A DNA stretch of 64,000 nucleotides from Lepisosteus oculatus. Lineage: Eukaryota; Chordata; Actinopteri; Semionotiformes; Lepisosteidae. The position numbers were made by a program, and so were the translations under genes. The number at the start of each line of letters is the position of its first letter. The first letter of the stretch is position 1. The notes beneath the pieces were generated by a model. The model was given only the letters and a program-made list of their open reading frames with translations, had not been told where the DNA came from and made no database searches. Shown here piece by piece: positions 1 through 10,278 of the stretch. The stretch lies in assembly GCF_040954835.1 (NCBI RefSeq), contig NC_090717.1:124001-188000 (forward strand), read 5' to 3'.

Positions 1-440
1 TGTGTGTGTAGTGTGCTGTGATGCCAGTGTTGCTCTGTGCTGTGTGTGTAGTGTGCTGTGAAGCCCGTGTTGCTCTGTGCTACGTGTGTAGTGTGCTGTG
101 AAGCCCGTGTTGCTCTGTGCTGTGTGTGTAGTGTGCTGTGATGCCCGTGTTGCTCTGTGCTGTGTGTGTAGTGTGCTGTGATGCCCGTGTTGCTCTGTGC
201 TACGTGTGTAGTGTGCTGTGATGCCCGTGTTGCTCTGTGCTGTGTGTGTAGTGTGCTGTGATGCCCGTGTTGCTCTGTGCTGTGTGTGTAGTGTGCTGTG
301 ATGCCCGTGTTGCTCTGTGCTGTGTGTGTAGTGTGCTGTGATGCCCGTGTTGCTCTGTGCTGTGTGTGTAGTGTGCTGTGATGCCCGTGTTGCTCTGTGC
401 TGTGTGTGTAGTGTGCTGTGATGCCCGTGTTGCTCTGTGC
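1..440. repeat. 40-bp minisatellite, 11 copies, open at window edge
   Basis: Eleven head-to-tail copies of a 40-bp unit (TGTGTGTGTAGTGTGCTGTG followed by ATGCCCGTGTTGCTCTGTGC) with only a few substitutions, such as TAC for TGT and AAG for ATG. The array starts at base 1, so its true length is unknown. It lies in what should be intron 1 of grk3. Open frames across it are repeat artefacts. Confidence 0.95.
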
Positions 441-886
441 TGTTTGTATAATGCTTTATGGTAACTATATCGTACTGTCATAAGTGTGGTATGATAACTA
501 CACTGTGCCTGCATTGGGACTGTGATAAATGGCTATGAGAGACCTAGAGACTCTACACACAGACCCATCACTGCGTGTCTGGTCCCCCCCACAAACCGCA
601 CTTATGCGTGTGGCAGGTGGAGATGATTATTCTCTGACACCCTGACTGCTGAGAGAGGTGCTGGTCACACAGAGAGTGGTAGTCTGCAGCAGTTTAGCAC
701 ACAAACCCTTACAAAGCAGAGCTGCCAAATCAGCATTGCTGCTCTGACTTGGGCAGCCAGGAAGGGATTCAAAGCCACAACAGTGTGCACACAGTGAAAT
801 GCACTACCACTCCCATGTGCCCACTATTAACAGGGCAATGCAGTTATGCCAACAAGTGCATTTCACACCAACCAGCTCGGAAACTG
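441..886. other. Intronic sequence, nothing recognised
   Basis: Non-repetitive sequence between two minisatellites in the presumed grk3 intron 1. I see no exon-like open frame with splice sites and no RNA gene. Confidence 0.5.
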
Positions 887-1600
887 CCCCCTCGCTCTCT
901 CTCTCTCCCCCAGGTCGGACACTCGGACACCGCCCCCTCGCTCTCTCTCTCTCCCCCAGGTCGGACACTCGGACACCGCCCCCTCGCTCTCTCTCTCTCC
1001 CCCAGGTCGGACACTCGGACACCGCCCCCTCGCTCTCTCTCTCTCCCCCAGGTCGGACACTCGGACACCGCCCCCTCGCTCTCTCTCTCCCCCAGGTCGG
1101 ACACTCGGACACCGCCCCCTCGCTCTCTCTCTCTCCCCCAGGTCGGACACTCGGACACTGCCCCCTCGCTCTCTCTCTCTCTCTCTCCCCCAGGTCGGAC
1201 ACTCGGACACCGCCCCCTCGCGCTCTCTCTCTCTCCCCCAGGTCCGACACACTCAGACACCGCCCCCTCGCGCTCTCTCTCTCTCCCCCAGGTCCGACAC
1301 ACTCAGACACCGCCCCCTCGCGCTCTCTCTCTCTCCCCCAGGTCGGACACTCGGACACTGCCCCCTCGCTCTCTCTCTCTCCCCCAGGTCGGACACTCGG
1401 ACACCACCCCCTCGTGCTCTCTCTCTCTCCCCCAGGTCGGACACACTCAGACACCGCCCCCTCGCGCTCTCTCTCTCTCCCCCAGGTCCGACACACTCAG
1501 ACACCGCCCCCTCGCGCTCTCTCTCTCTCCCCCAGGTCGGACACTCGGACACCACCCCCTCGTGCTCTCTCTCTCTCCCCCAGGTCGGACACACTCAAGT
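887..1600. repeat. 44-50-bp minisatellite, about 15 copies
   Basis: About 15 tandem units of a (CT)n tract, CCCCCAGGTC(G/C)GACAC, one or two (T/C)CGGACAC or ACTCAGACAC steps, then CGCCCCCTCG. Unit length varies from 44 to 50 bp through the CT run and a GGACACTC/GGACACACTC difference. Every unit carries a pyrimidine run followed by CAG on the plus strand, which resembles a 3' splice site. Stop-free frames on both strands come from the repeat. Confidence 0.93.
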
Positions 1601-2037
1601 TGTAACCTCACAGGAGGTACTGTACCCCAGTATCATACAGCCCCCCAGCAGCCATCCTTCTGATTCGGGGAGCAGGCAGGGGTCTGGCCAGATGAATCAC
1701 TTGGCTTGAGATCAGTCTTTACTATCTAATAGCTGTAAAAAAGATATTCCTTATGCAAACTCAATTAAAAACAGCCCCTCCTTGTAATGAGGCTCTGCTT
1801 ATCTGTTGAGAGCAATAAAACTCTCTTTTAATTTCACACACAGCCAGAGGCCCTCAGTAAAGCCCAGGGTCACCAGTAAGGCTGTCAGCTGTGCTGGGGC
1901 TGCGCTGCAAGCTGACACCCACTCAGAGAGCCACATGCTGCTCCAGGACCAGTCTCTCCGTCTCAAAGCAACTTCCACACAGACCCGTTTTACAGCTACC
2001 TCTGCTGGGGCCTTTCTGGGGCCTGAAGGGAACTGCA

Positions 2038-2105
2038 GCTGTGCCCCGCCCCTGATTTGAACCCGTGACCAGACCACCGACCACTCGCACTACTCCACAC
2101 TGCTG
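2038..2105 (-). mobile_element. tRNA-derived SINE fragment
   Basis: Read on the minus strand, this stretch has a GTGGAGTAGTGCGAGTGG segment (2081-2098) resembling a tRNA A-box region and, downstream, GGGTTCAAAT (2055-2064) resembling a B box. This matches the head of the common fish SINEs that begin with GTGTGGAGTAGTGGTTAG. Only the tRNA-related head is visible. It is not an intact tRNA: no cloverleaf can be folded around the B box. Confidence 0.5.
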
Positions 2106-3838
2106 CGTCCTCTCCCTCGGCCTCTTCCTCCTGTCCCTTGCCTCTCCCACGCTCCTCCCCTCCTTATCTCCCACTCCCTCACCTAGCTCGTCAATGTCTC
2201 ACCCAGCTGTCAGTGGCTCGCCCGTGGCAAGTGAGAATGTCACAGCGCCGCGCTACTTCAGCCAGCTCACAACAAAGCCTTTTTGCTAAAACCGCCTTTG
2301 CAGTATTTTTGAAGCTTCTATTTATATGAATGCTCTGGGGTTTCTCCTGCCCACAGTCTGCCCTCTCAGGTGGATTACAGCATGATAGCCAATTCTGGGA
2401 TCAGATTTTTTCAATAGAAACATTATCTACAAATCCTGACTAAAGACAAAATAAGAGCAGATGTTCTTCCCGAGTCTGAGAGCTGTATATCTGATACAGC
2501 TTAATCATGTGTTATAAGGCCAGGATTCAGCAGCTTCCCAGATGATCCTGGATTACTAACTGCTGTGCAACAGTAACAATGTCCACAGCAGTGGCCACAG
2601 CCAACAGCACGATGCTCCCCGACTACCACCCTGAGCTCCCCTGCACAGCTCACAGGCCCAACACCAGACCCCGCTGGGGTAACGGCCCAGTGCCTGCTCA
2701 CCTTCACAGCCAGGCAAAGATAACTCTCTGTTTCAGAACCAGGAGCCCAGCCCGTAAGGACTATTCCAGGACCAGGAGCCCAGCCCAGCCTGTTCGGGAC
2801 TGCGATGACCACACAAAGCCATGTCACTCCTCAGCGAAGTCCACACTAGAGCTGCAGCAGCTACAGCCCAGCAAAGGCCTGCAGCACACTTCAGCATCAG
2901 AGACGGGGCCAACGTACTCCTCGATCTCGAGACCCCTTTCCCTCAGCACTCTTCACACAGACCCGCCAACACCCCCTCCGGGGCGCTCGGACCTACACGT
3001 ATCCACACCTTCACCCCTCAGGTCACCCAGAAAGTAAAACACACATCTACACCTCCACAGCTTTCCCCCTCAGGCACCCCTCGCCAAGAGCCCTGGCTGG
3101 AAGAACTAATCAAATCAACTAACTCAACATTTAAAAGTCATTGTGTCTGCTTTACAGTAAGAGTGCTATGAGCAAAGCTACTGCTGCAGAAACTGAGAAT
3201 TCACTTCCTCTGAACCTGCAGAGATTGTACTCAAGTGGTCGGCTATATGCAGCGGTGACCTGGCCTGTACTCCCTAGCGCCGTGGTTCATTGTCTAACAG
3301 CACTAAGTCTCCAGGACCTGAGCTGGGCCTCTCACAGCAGGTCCATCTGCAGCTGACAGGCCAGGCCACAGAGCAGCCTAGACGAGCAGGCACAGCTCCC
3401 CACGGGCTGCAACCAGGAGAGGTGCAAAGAGAGGGGCAGGGAGAGGGCAGGGAGAAGGAGAAGGAGCAGGGGCAGGGAGAAGGACAGGGCTACATCTGAG
3501 TAGCACACAGCAAGAACTCATTAACATTCACAGCACCGTGCCACAGACACACAGGTCGCAGGGAGCTGGCCTCAAGCTCCACAGGAAATCGATGTGGAGC
3601 TCTGTCCGACAGACGCTCCGTCACATTCAGCTGTGTCCACGTATTAAAAAGGAGTCAGGGGGGCCTCCAGGGGTCGGACCTGTGGCCCGACTCACACAAA
3701 CTCAACAAAATCAGCACATCAGACGGGTGGAGTGAGCCTGGGTCACAGGCGACGGGACCGGGCCACCAAAAGGGTCCTAATGTCCACTGGTTGTCCTTGT
3801 AACCAGGCAACAGGGTAACTGGAGCCGTTCATCCCTGC
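2106..3838. other. Intronic sequence, nothing recognised
   Basis: Mixed sequence of the presumed grk3 intron 1. Open frames are short and lack both splice-site flanks and family resemblance. A small purine-rich patch lies at 3420-3490 (GGAGAAGGAGAAGG type). Confidence 0.4.
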
Positions 3839-5106
3839 AATTCCCCCTCATTCTCATCTTCCTCCTCTCTCCGCTTCCTCTTCCTCCCCACTCATCTTCC
3901 TCCTCTCCGCTTCCTCTTCCTCCCCCCTCATCTTCCTCCTCTCCGCTTCCTCTTCCTCCCCCCTCATCTTCCTCCTCTCCGCTTCCTCTTCCTCCCCCCT
4001 CTCCCCTTCCACCCCTCCTCTCCTCTTCCATCCCCCTCCTCTCCCCTTTTCCTCCTCTCCTCCTCTTCCTCCTCTCCCCCAATCCTCTTCCTCCCCTCCC
4101 CTCTTCCTCCCCTCTCCTTCCTCCGCTCCCCCAATCCTCTTCCTGCTATCCCCTTCCTCTTCCTCCTCTCCCCCAATCCCCTTCCTCCTCTCCCCCAATC
4201 CCCTTCCTCCCTTCTCCTCTTCCTCCTCTCCCCCCAATCCTCTTCCTCCTCTTCCTCCCTTCTCCTCTTCCTCCTCTCCCCCAATCCTCTTCCTCCTCTT
4301 CCTCCCTTCTCCTCTTCCTCCTCTCCCCCAATCCTCTTCCTCCTCTCCCCCCAATCCTCTTCCTCCTCTCCCCCCAATCCTCTTCCTCCCTTCTCCTCTT
4401 CCTCCTCTCCCCCCAATCCTCTTCCTCCCTTCTCCTCTTCCTCCTCTCCCCCCAATCCTCTTCCTCCCTTCTCCTCTTCCTCCTCTCCCCCCAATCCTCT
4501 TCCTCCCTTCTCCTCTTCCTCCTCTCCCCCCAATCCTCTTCCTCCCTTCTCCTCTTCCTCCTCTCCCCCCAATCCTCTTCCTCCTCTCCCCCAATCCTCC
4601 TCCCCTCCTCTTCCTTCCACCTCCACTCCCCTCTTCCTCCTCTACCTCTCTCCACTTCCTCCCCTCCCTCCTCACTCATCTGCCTCCTCTCTCCACTTCC
4701 TCTTCCTCCTCCTCTCCCCTTCCTCCTCTCCCCCAATCCTCTTCCTCCTCTCCCCCAATCCTCTTCCTCCTCCTCTCCCCTTCTCTTCTCCTCCTCCCTC
4801 CCCTCTTCCTCCTCCTCTCCCCCAATCCTCTTCCTCCTCCTCTCCCCTTCTCTTCTCCTCCTCCCTCCCCTCTTCCTCCTCCTCTCCCCTTCTCTTCTCC
4901 TCCTCCCTCCCCTCTTCCTCCTCCTCCTTCCCCTCTTCCTCCTCCTCCTCCTCCCTCCCCTCCTCTTCTCCTCATCCTCCCTCCCTCTCCCTCCTCCTCC
5001 TCCCTCCCCTCCTCTTCTCCTCATCCTCCCTCCCTCTCCCTCCTCTCCATCCTCCCTCCTCTTCCTCCTCTCCATCCTCCCTCCTCTTCCTCCTCTCCAT
5101 CCTCCC
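3839..5106. repeat. 1.27-kb homopyrimidine/homopurine tract
   Basis: The plus strand is almost entirely pyrimidine, built from CCTCTTCCTCCTCTCCCCC blocks broken mainly by AAT (in CCCAATCC) and CAT. Higher-order units of roughly 36-45 bp are visible between 4200 and 4600 (CCTCTTCCTCCCTTCTCCTCTTCCTCCTC, then CCCCCCAAT). The minus strand, which is the sense strand of grk3, is therefore GGAGGAAGAGG-rich. The tract ends about 46 bp downstream of the grk3 exon 1 splice donor. Such tracts can form triplex DNA and R-loops; here that is inference. The Glu/Arg/Gly-rich minus-strand frames are artefacts. Confidence 0.95.
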
Positions 5107-6720
5107 TCTGACAGCGGGCGCAGGCAGGGCGCTGTGCGCAGCGGTGCGGTACCTGGGCTCGGGTAGGATGATCTTCTTGCTGGCCCGGGCGGCGGGAGTG
5201 GACTTGCTCTTCTCCATCGCCATCAGATAGCTGACATCGGCGAGCACGGCCTCCAGGTCCGCCATTTTCACTTCCTCGTGCGCGACGCCGCCACCGAGGA
5301 CACAGAAAAGCGCAGGTCCGGTGGTCCAAGAGCAATCAGTCACGACGGGTCGGGGGCTCAGCGTCCGGACCGGTGGATCCGTTAGAGCCCTCGAGCGACG
5401 GTGCCGTTCTGCCGTTAGCTTTTAAACCGCGCCGTCCGTCTCGAGCCCACGCATCGCGACCGGTCCTCCTTCACGAGCCGGGTCTCCGGACCGAACCCGC
5501 TGCGGGTCCCGGCCCGTGCAGGGGCGTCCAGGTGCGCGCGCCGAGGCTCGGTCTCCCCGAAAGGAGTCGGTGCTGCAGCTCGAGACTGCGCGTGCCCTCC
5601 CCCCAGGCCGGCAGACGAACCTCCTCGAGCCGCTTCCTCAGCGCTAGCTGTCAAGAGTCGCGCGACCAGGGGGGTTGGATTGGGTTCGGTTCGGTCCCGC
5701 CCGCCAGAGAGCGACCTTGCAGGGCGGCAGTCCGCAAGACACGACCCTCCTCCTGTCTGTCCTCTTGCGCGACAAAAAAAACCGTTTTTTTTAGAAAAGA
5801 GAAGCACAGTCCCGGAAAATAAATGTTCGCGTCCGTGTAGCTTCCCCTTCCCGCAACAAAGACCGATCGCAAACAAGCAAGCAAATAAACAATCAGCGCG
5901 CTGAAGCCTGACCCCGCGCTGTTTACAGGCAGAAAGCAGGACGCGTTTGCTGCTCTGCTTGCAGCTCCCCGCTGCACGGAAGGGCAGGCGGTGCAGGACT
6001 ATAAATAACCCGCCGCGCAGCCCCCTCTGCCGCTGCCCCGTCCGGCACTGCGGTCCCCAGCCGAGCCGAGCCGAGCCGAACCGAACCGAGCCGGACCGGA
6101 CCCCCTGCCCGCCGCGCACCCGGCTGGACCGGCTCCCGTCTCTTCAGTGCCTGCGGAGCGAGCGGGCTCTCCTCCGGCCTGACTTCTCCGAGGAGGAAGG
6201 GCTTGTCTTGTTTTCAGGGAGCCCCGCTATTGCGAAACGCCGTCATGGCTCGCGCTTCCTGCCGCCTGCGAGCTTCGCCGAAACTGCGCGCGGCCCGGCC
6301 GCCGCTCCCGTGCAGGGGGACAGCGCGCGGGCGGGCGGCTCGCGGTCCTCCGAGGTCTGCTGTGCCTCGAGCTCCCTGCGCGCTCAGCATCCGCGCCCGG
6401 ATCGTCTTGCGCTCGTCTCGCGCTGCGCTTGGTCCTGGCGCCAGCCCTCGGCTACGGCTCCTCCGAGGCGACCTGTCCCCTTTCTCCGAAAGCAAAAAGG
6501 TGGCTTTGGCGTGTCCTGTTGACGAAACGCTCACGACCAACAGTCCGTCCTTCCCGGTGCCGAGCAGACTTCTTGTTCAGCCTGCAAAGCTCAGCGACCG
6601 ACTTCCTCCCAGCTCTCCGCCAGCCGCCTGCAAAACCCGGAGCTGGAACGCAGCGCAGGGAGCTGGATTGTGAGCCCCGCGCTGCTACTGTAATGACGGC
6701 AGTAGCCGGGCACACGGGTT
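5107..6720 (-). promoter_or_regulatory. CpG island promoter of grk3
   Basis: CpG density rises sharply just before exon 1 and stays high to about 6.7 kb, including CCGAGCCGAGCCGAGCCGAA at about 6060. A broad TATA-less promoter over exon 1 is typical of housekeeping kinases. The transcription start cannot be fixed by eye; it is probably within a few hundred bases upstream of 5265. A CTATAAATAA sequence on the plus strand at 5999-6008 could drive a divergent transcript, but nothing else supports one. Confidence 0.75.
5153..5265 (-). CDS. grk3: G-protein-coupled receptor kinase 3, coding exon 1 (partial gene)
   Basis: This is the first coding exon of a beta-adrenergic receptor kinase. The minus strand reads [19 protein letters not shown], then [18 protein letters not shown], and ends in AG before donor GTACCG (5152-5147), so the split codon gives Ser if exon 2 starts with C or T. 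This is the highly conserved N-terminus of GRK2/GRK3, the segment that docks on activated receptors and precedes the RGS-homology domain. The start is the ATG at 5265 in the context GTGAAAATGG. Exon 1 of the family normally ends at LPEPS, as here. The remaining exons lie beyond base 1 of the window. GRK2 and GRK3 are nearly identical in this segment. I choose GRK3 because crybb2, crybb3 and the KIAA1671 homologue are its neighbours, as in human. The enzyme phosphorylates agonist-occupied receptors at the membrane and is recruited by G-beta-gamma through a C-terminal PH domain not seen here. Confidence 0.9.
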
Positions 6721-7011
6721 TGTGACAGACGCCCGCAGCTTTCACCTCCCACTGCGCCTGTAGTCGTGCACGGCCTGCCTAGATGTCGCGGTACTGCCGC
6801 TGCCACAGTCTGCATCAGGACCTGCAGGAGGCTCCAGGCAGAGCTGTCGGTCTGGGTGACCGGCAGGCAGAGTGGAGCTCTGACATAGGCACACAGACAG
6901 AGAGCAAAGTGCAGGAGGGGGAAGGGAGGACTCTGCTGTCAGACTCCAGGCCAGACCAGGACTATCACCAGCCTGTTATTCAGCCCCACAGTGAGACAAC
7001 ACAGACACACC

Positions 7012-7925
7012 TGTCCCCCTGCACACCTGGAGTGTATCTACTGTACACACTGACACCTGGAGTGTGTATACTGCAAACCTGGAGTGTATCGAGTGTATCG
7101 AGTATACACATTGCACACCTAGAGAGCATCTACTGTACACACTGACAACTGGAGTGTATATACTGTGCACACTGCACAATTATAGAGTACCTACTGTACA
7201 CACTGACACCTGGAATCTAAATACTGTACACACTGCACACCTGGATTCTATATACTGTACACACTGCACACCTGGAGAGTATCTACTGTTCACACTGACA
7301 CCTGGAGTGTTTCTAGTGTACACCTGGAGAGCGTCTACTGTACACACTGACACCTGGATTCTATATACTGTACACACTGACACCTGGAGTGTTTCTAGTG
7401 TACACACTGCACACCTGTAGAGTATCTACTGTACACACTGACACCTGGATTCTATATACTGTACACACTGACACCTGGAGTGTTTCTAGTGTACACCTGG
7501 AGAGTGTCTACTGTACACACTGACACCTGGATTCTATATACTGTACACACTGACACCTGGAGTGTTTCTAGTGTACACACTGCACACCTGTAGAGTATCT
7601 ACTGTACACACTGACACCTGGATTCTGTATACTGCAAACCTGGAGTGTATCAAGGATACACACTGCACACCTAGAGAGCATCTACTGTACACACTGCACA
7701 CCTGGAGTCTATATACTATACACACTGCACACCTGGAGAGTATCTACTGTTCACACTGACACCTGGGGTCTATATACTGTACACACTGAACACCTGTAGA
7801 GCATCTACTGTACACACTGACACCTGGAGTGCATATACTGTACACACTGCACACCTGGAGAACATCTACTGTACACACTGACACCTGGATTCTGTATACT
7901 GTACACACTGACACCTGGGTAGTAT
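7012..7925. repeat. 30-bp minisatellite (TGTACACACTGACACCTGG family), array A
   Basis: About 30 degenerate units of roughly 30 bp alternating TGTACACACTG(A/C)ACACCTGG with (A/G)GAGTATCTAC or ATTCTATATAC. The same family, in the same orientation, recurs in intron 1 of crybb2 (19141-19737). Confidence 0.92.
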
Positions 7926-8044
7926 CTACTGTAGTTTCTTCTAATAATCTAATAATCTTGTAATAGCTTCTGATTCTGGTTCTCTTTCTATTCTCTTCTG
8001 AACTTCAGTCGAAATTGAAAAACTTTGTGGGTGATACAGGCATG

Positions 8045-8465
8045 ACAATAAACCCACATGTGCTGCATATTGTCAAAACATCTTTCTTTCACCTCAGAAA
8101 TATCACTAGACTATGCCCTATGTTATCACTAACTGTGGCTGAAAAGCTGACCAACACATTTGTCTTCTCCTGATTTGACTAATGTAATGCTCTACTTGCT
8201 GGGGTTTCTAAATTCACCTTGAACAAACTCCAGTATGTCCAAAATCCGGCAGCCAGAATCCTGACCAGGTCTAGTGCAAGTGATCATATTACTCCTATCC
8301 TGGAGTCCTTGCTCAGGCTTGCTGTCAAGTTTTCGTGTCGACTTCAAAATCCTCCTGCTCACCTATAAGGCTCTGCATGGCTTGGTACCACAATACCTGT
8401 CTGAGTTAGTATCGCCCTACTCCCCACCTCACAACCTTCGCTTTTCTAACTCTGGTCTCCTGTAA
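8045..8465 (+). mobile_element. L2-type LINE fragment (3' end of reverse transcriptase ORF)
   Basis: Conceptual translation, with frameshifts, gives the typical C-terminal part of fish L2/Maui-type reverse transcriptases: HLRNI, LSLTVAEKLTNTFV, CNALLAGV, LNKLQYVQN.AARILTR, DHITPILESL, FKILLLTYKALHGL, PQYLSELVSPYSPP. It ends at (ATT/AAT)n, the usual 3' tail of such elements. Several frame breaks make it a dead fragment. Confidence 0.8.
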
Positions 8466-8472
8466 TATTAAT

Positions 8473-8505
<33 letters not shown>
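8464..8505. repeat. (AAT)n microsatellite
   Basis: A TAATATTAATATTAATAATAAT run continuing as AAT triplets. It probably grew from the 3' tail of the adjacent L2 fragment. Confidence 0.85.
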
Positions 8506-8506
<1 letters not shown>

Positions 8507-8769
8507 TTGTGTGAGTGTTTGTCTGAGAACAGCATGTAGTGAGTGTGAGTATGTGAGTGTATGAGTGTGAGTATTTAACTGTGTGTGTGAGAGTTTATGA
8601 ATGTAATAATAATAATTGCTTACACTTATATTGCATTTTGCTGGACTCCCCACTGACAGCTGTTTACAGATACTGGGGATTCCCTTCTCTCAGGCAGGAG
8701 CTGCTCAAAACTCCTTCAACAGTATCTTGTGCAAAAGAGCCCAAACATTTTTATCAAGTGTGAGAGCAA

Positions 8770-10278
8770 GTGCTATTTCGTGGAGGAGTATGTATGTGAA
8801 TCTGTGTGTGAGTGTGTGTAAGTGTATGAGTGAGTGTGAGAGTGTGTGTGAGTGAGTGTAAGAGTGTGAGGTGATTGTGTAAGAGTGTGTACCTGAGAGT
8901 GTTGTGTGAGAGTAGTGTGTGAAAGTGTAGTGAGTGAGAGGATGTGTGTGAGAGTGTATGAGTGAGTGTGTGAGAGTATTGTATGAGAGGTGAGTGAGAG
9001 TGTGTGTGTGAGGTGGGTGAGAGTGTGTGTGAGATTGTGTGTGAGGTGAGTGAGAGTGTGTGTGTGAGGTGAGTGAGAGTGTGTGTGTGTGAGGTGAGTG
9101 AGAGTGTGTGTGTGTGAGGTGAGTGAGAGTGTGAGGTGAGTGTGTGTGTGTGAGGTGAGTGAGAGTGTGTGCGAGAGTGAGTGAGAGTGTGAGGTGAGTG
9201 AGAGTGTGAGGTGAGTGAGAGTGTGTGAGGTGAGTGAGATTGTGTGCGAGAGTGAGTGAGAGTGTGAGGTGAGTGAGAGTGTGTGAGAGTGAGAGAGTGT
9301 GTGAGGTGAGTGAGATTGTGTGAGGAGAGAGAGACTGTGTGTGACGTGAGTGAGAGTGTGTGTGTGAAAGGTAAGTGAGAGAGTGTGCGACAATATGTGT
9401 GTTAGTGTGTGTTAGGTGAGTGAGAGTGTGCGTGACTGTGAGTGTGTGTGTGAGAGGTGAGAATGTCAGTGTGACAGTGTCAGTGTGTGCAACAGTGTGT
9501 TAGAATAGTCTGTGAGACAGAGTTTGAGTGAGTGAGAGTTACAGTGTGTGTGAGTGAGAGAGTGTGTGAGAATAGTGTGTGAGAGGTGAGTGAGAGTGTG
9601 TGCGACACTGTGTGTGTGAGTGTTTCTGCAACAGTGTGTCTGAGTGAGAATGTGACTGTGTGTGTGAGTGTGTGACTTTGTATGTGAGAGGTGATTGAGA
9701 GTGTATGTGACAGAGTGTGTGTGAGAGTAGTGTGTGAGAGGTGAGTGAAAGAGTGTGCGACAGTGTGTGTGTGAGGGTGTGTGAGAGTGTGTGCAACAGT
9801 GTGCGTGAATGAGACTAATGTGTGAGTGTGTGGGAGGTGAGAGTGTGTGCGACAGTGTGTCTGAGTGTGTGTGAAAGAGTGTATGAGTGTGTGATTGTGT
9901 ATGTGAGAGTGTGTGTGTGAGAGTCTGAGATTGTATCAGTGATTGTGTGAGAGTGTGTGTGTGAGGTGAGTGAGAGTGTGAGGTGGGTGAGTGTGTGAAA
10001 GTATGTGTGAGGTGAGTGAGAGTATGTGCGACAGTGTGTGAAGTGAGTGAGAGTGTGACTGTGTGTGAGAGGTGAGTGAGAGTGTGTGTGCGAGAGGTGA
10101 GTGAGAGTGTGTTTGTGTGTCTGAGAGTGTATGAGTGATTGTGTGTGTGAGGGTAGTGTTTGTGAGGTGAGTAAGAGTGTGTGTGAGAGTTTGTGTGTGT
10201 GTGAGGAGAGTGAGAATGTGTGTGTGAGTGTCTGAGAGTTTATGAGTGAGTGTGTGTGTGAGAGTGTGTGTGTGAGTG
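8770..10278. repeat. GTGTGTGAGAGTGAGTGAGAG satellite, left part
   Basis: Degenerate tandem (GT/GA)-rich repeat with loose units such as GTGAGGTGAGTGAGAGTGTGTG. Between 8500 and 8770 it is mixed with a short stretch (8617-8760, ATTTATATTGCATTTTGCTGGACTC type) that faintly resembles the dispersed element at 15296-15720. The array stops abruptly at the 5' end of a LINE and resumes at 13664. Confidence 0.9.

Noticed and set aside
1-440. CRISPR-like regular array
   Set aside because: Units are contiguous with no variable spacers; this is a eukaryotic minisatellite. The same applies to the 38-, 41-, 50- and 82-bp arrays.
749-1663. Several overlapping open frames on both strands
   Set aside because: All frames are open because the 45-50-bp minisatellite lacks stops.
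3777-5075. Glu/Arg/Gly-rich minus-strand open frames
   Set aside because: Low-complexity product of the homopurine tract in grk3 intron 1.
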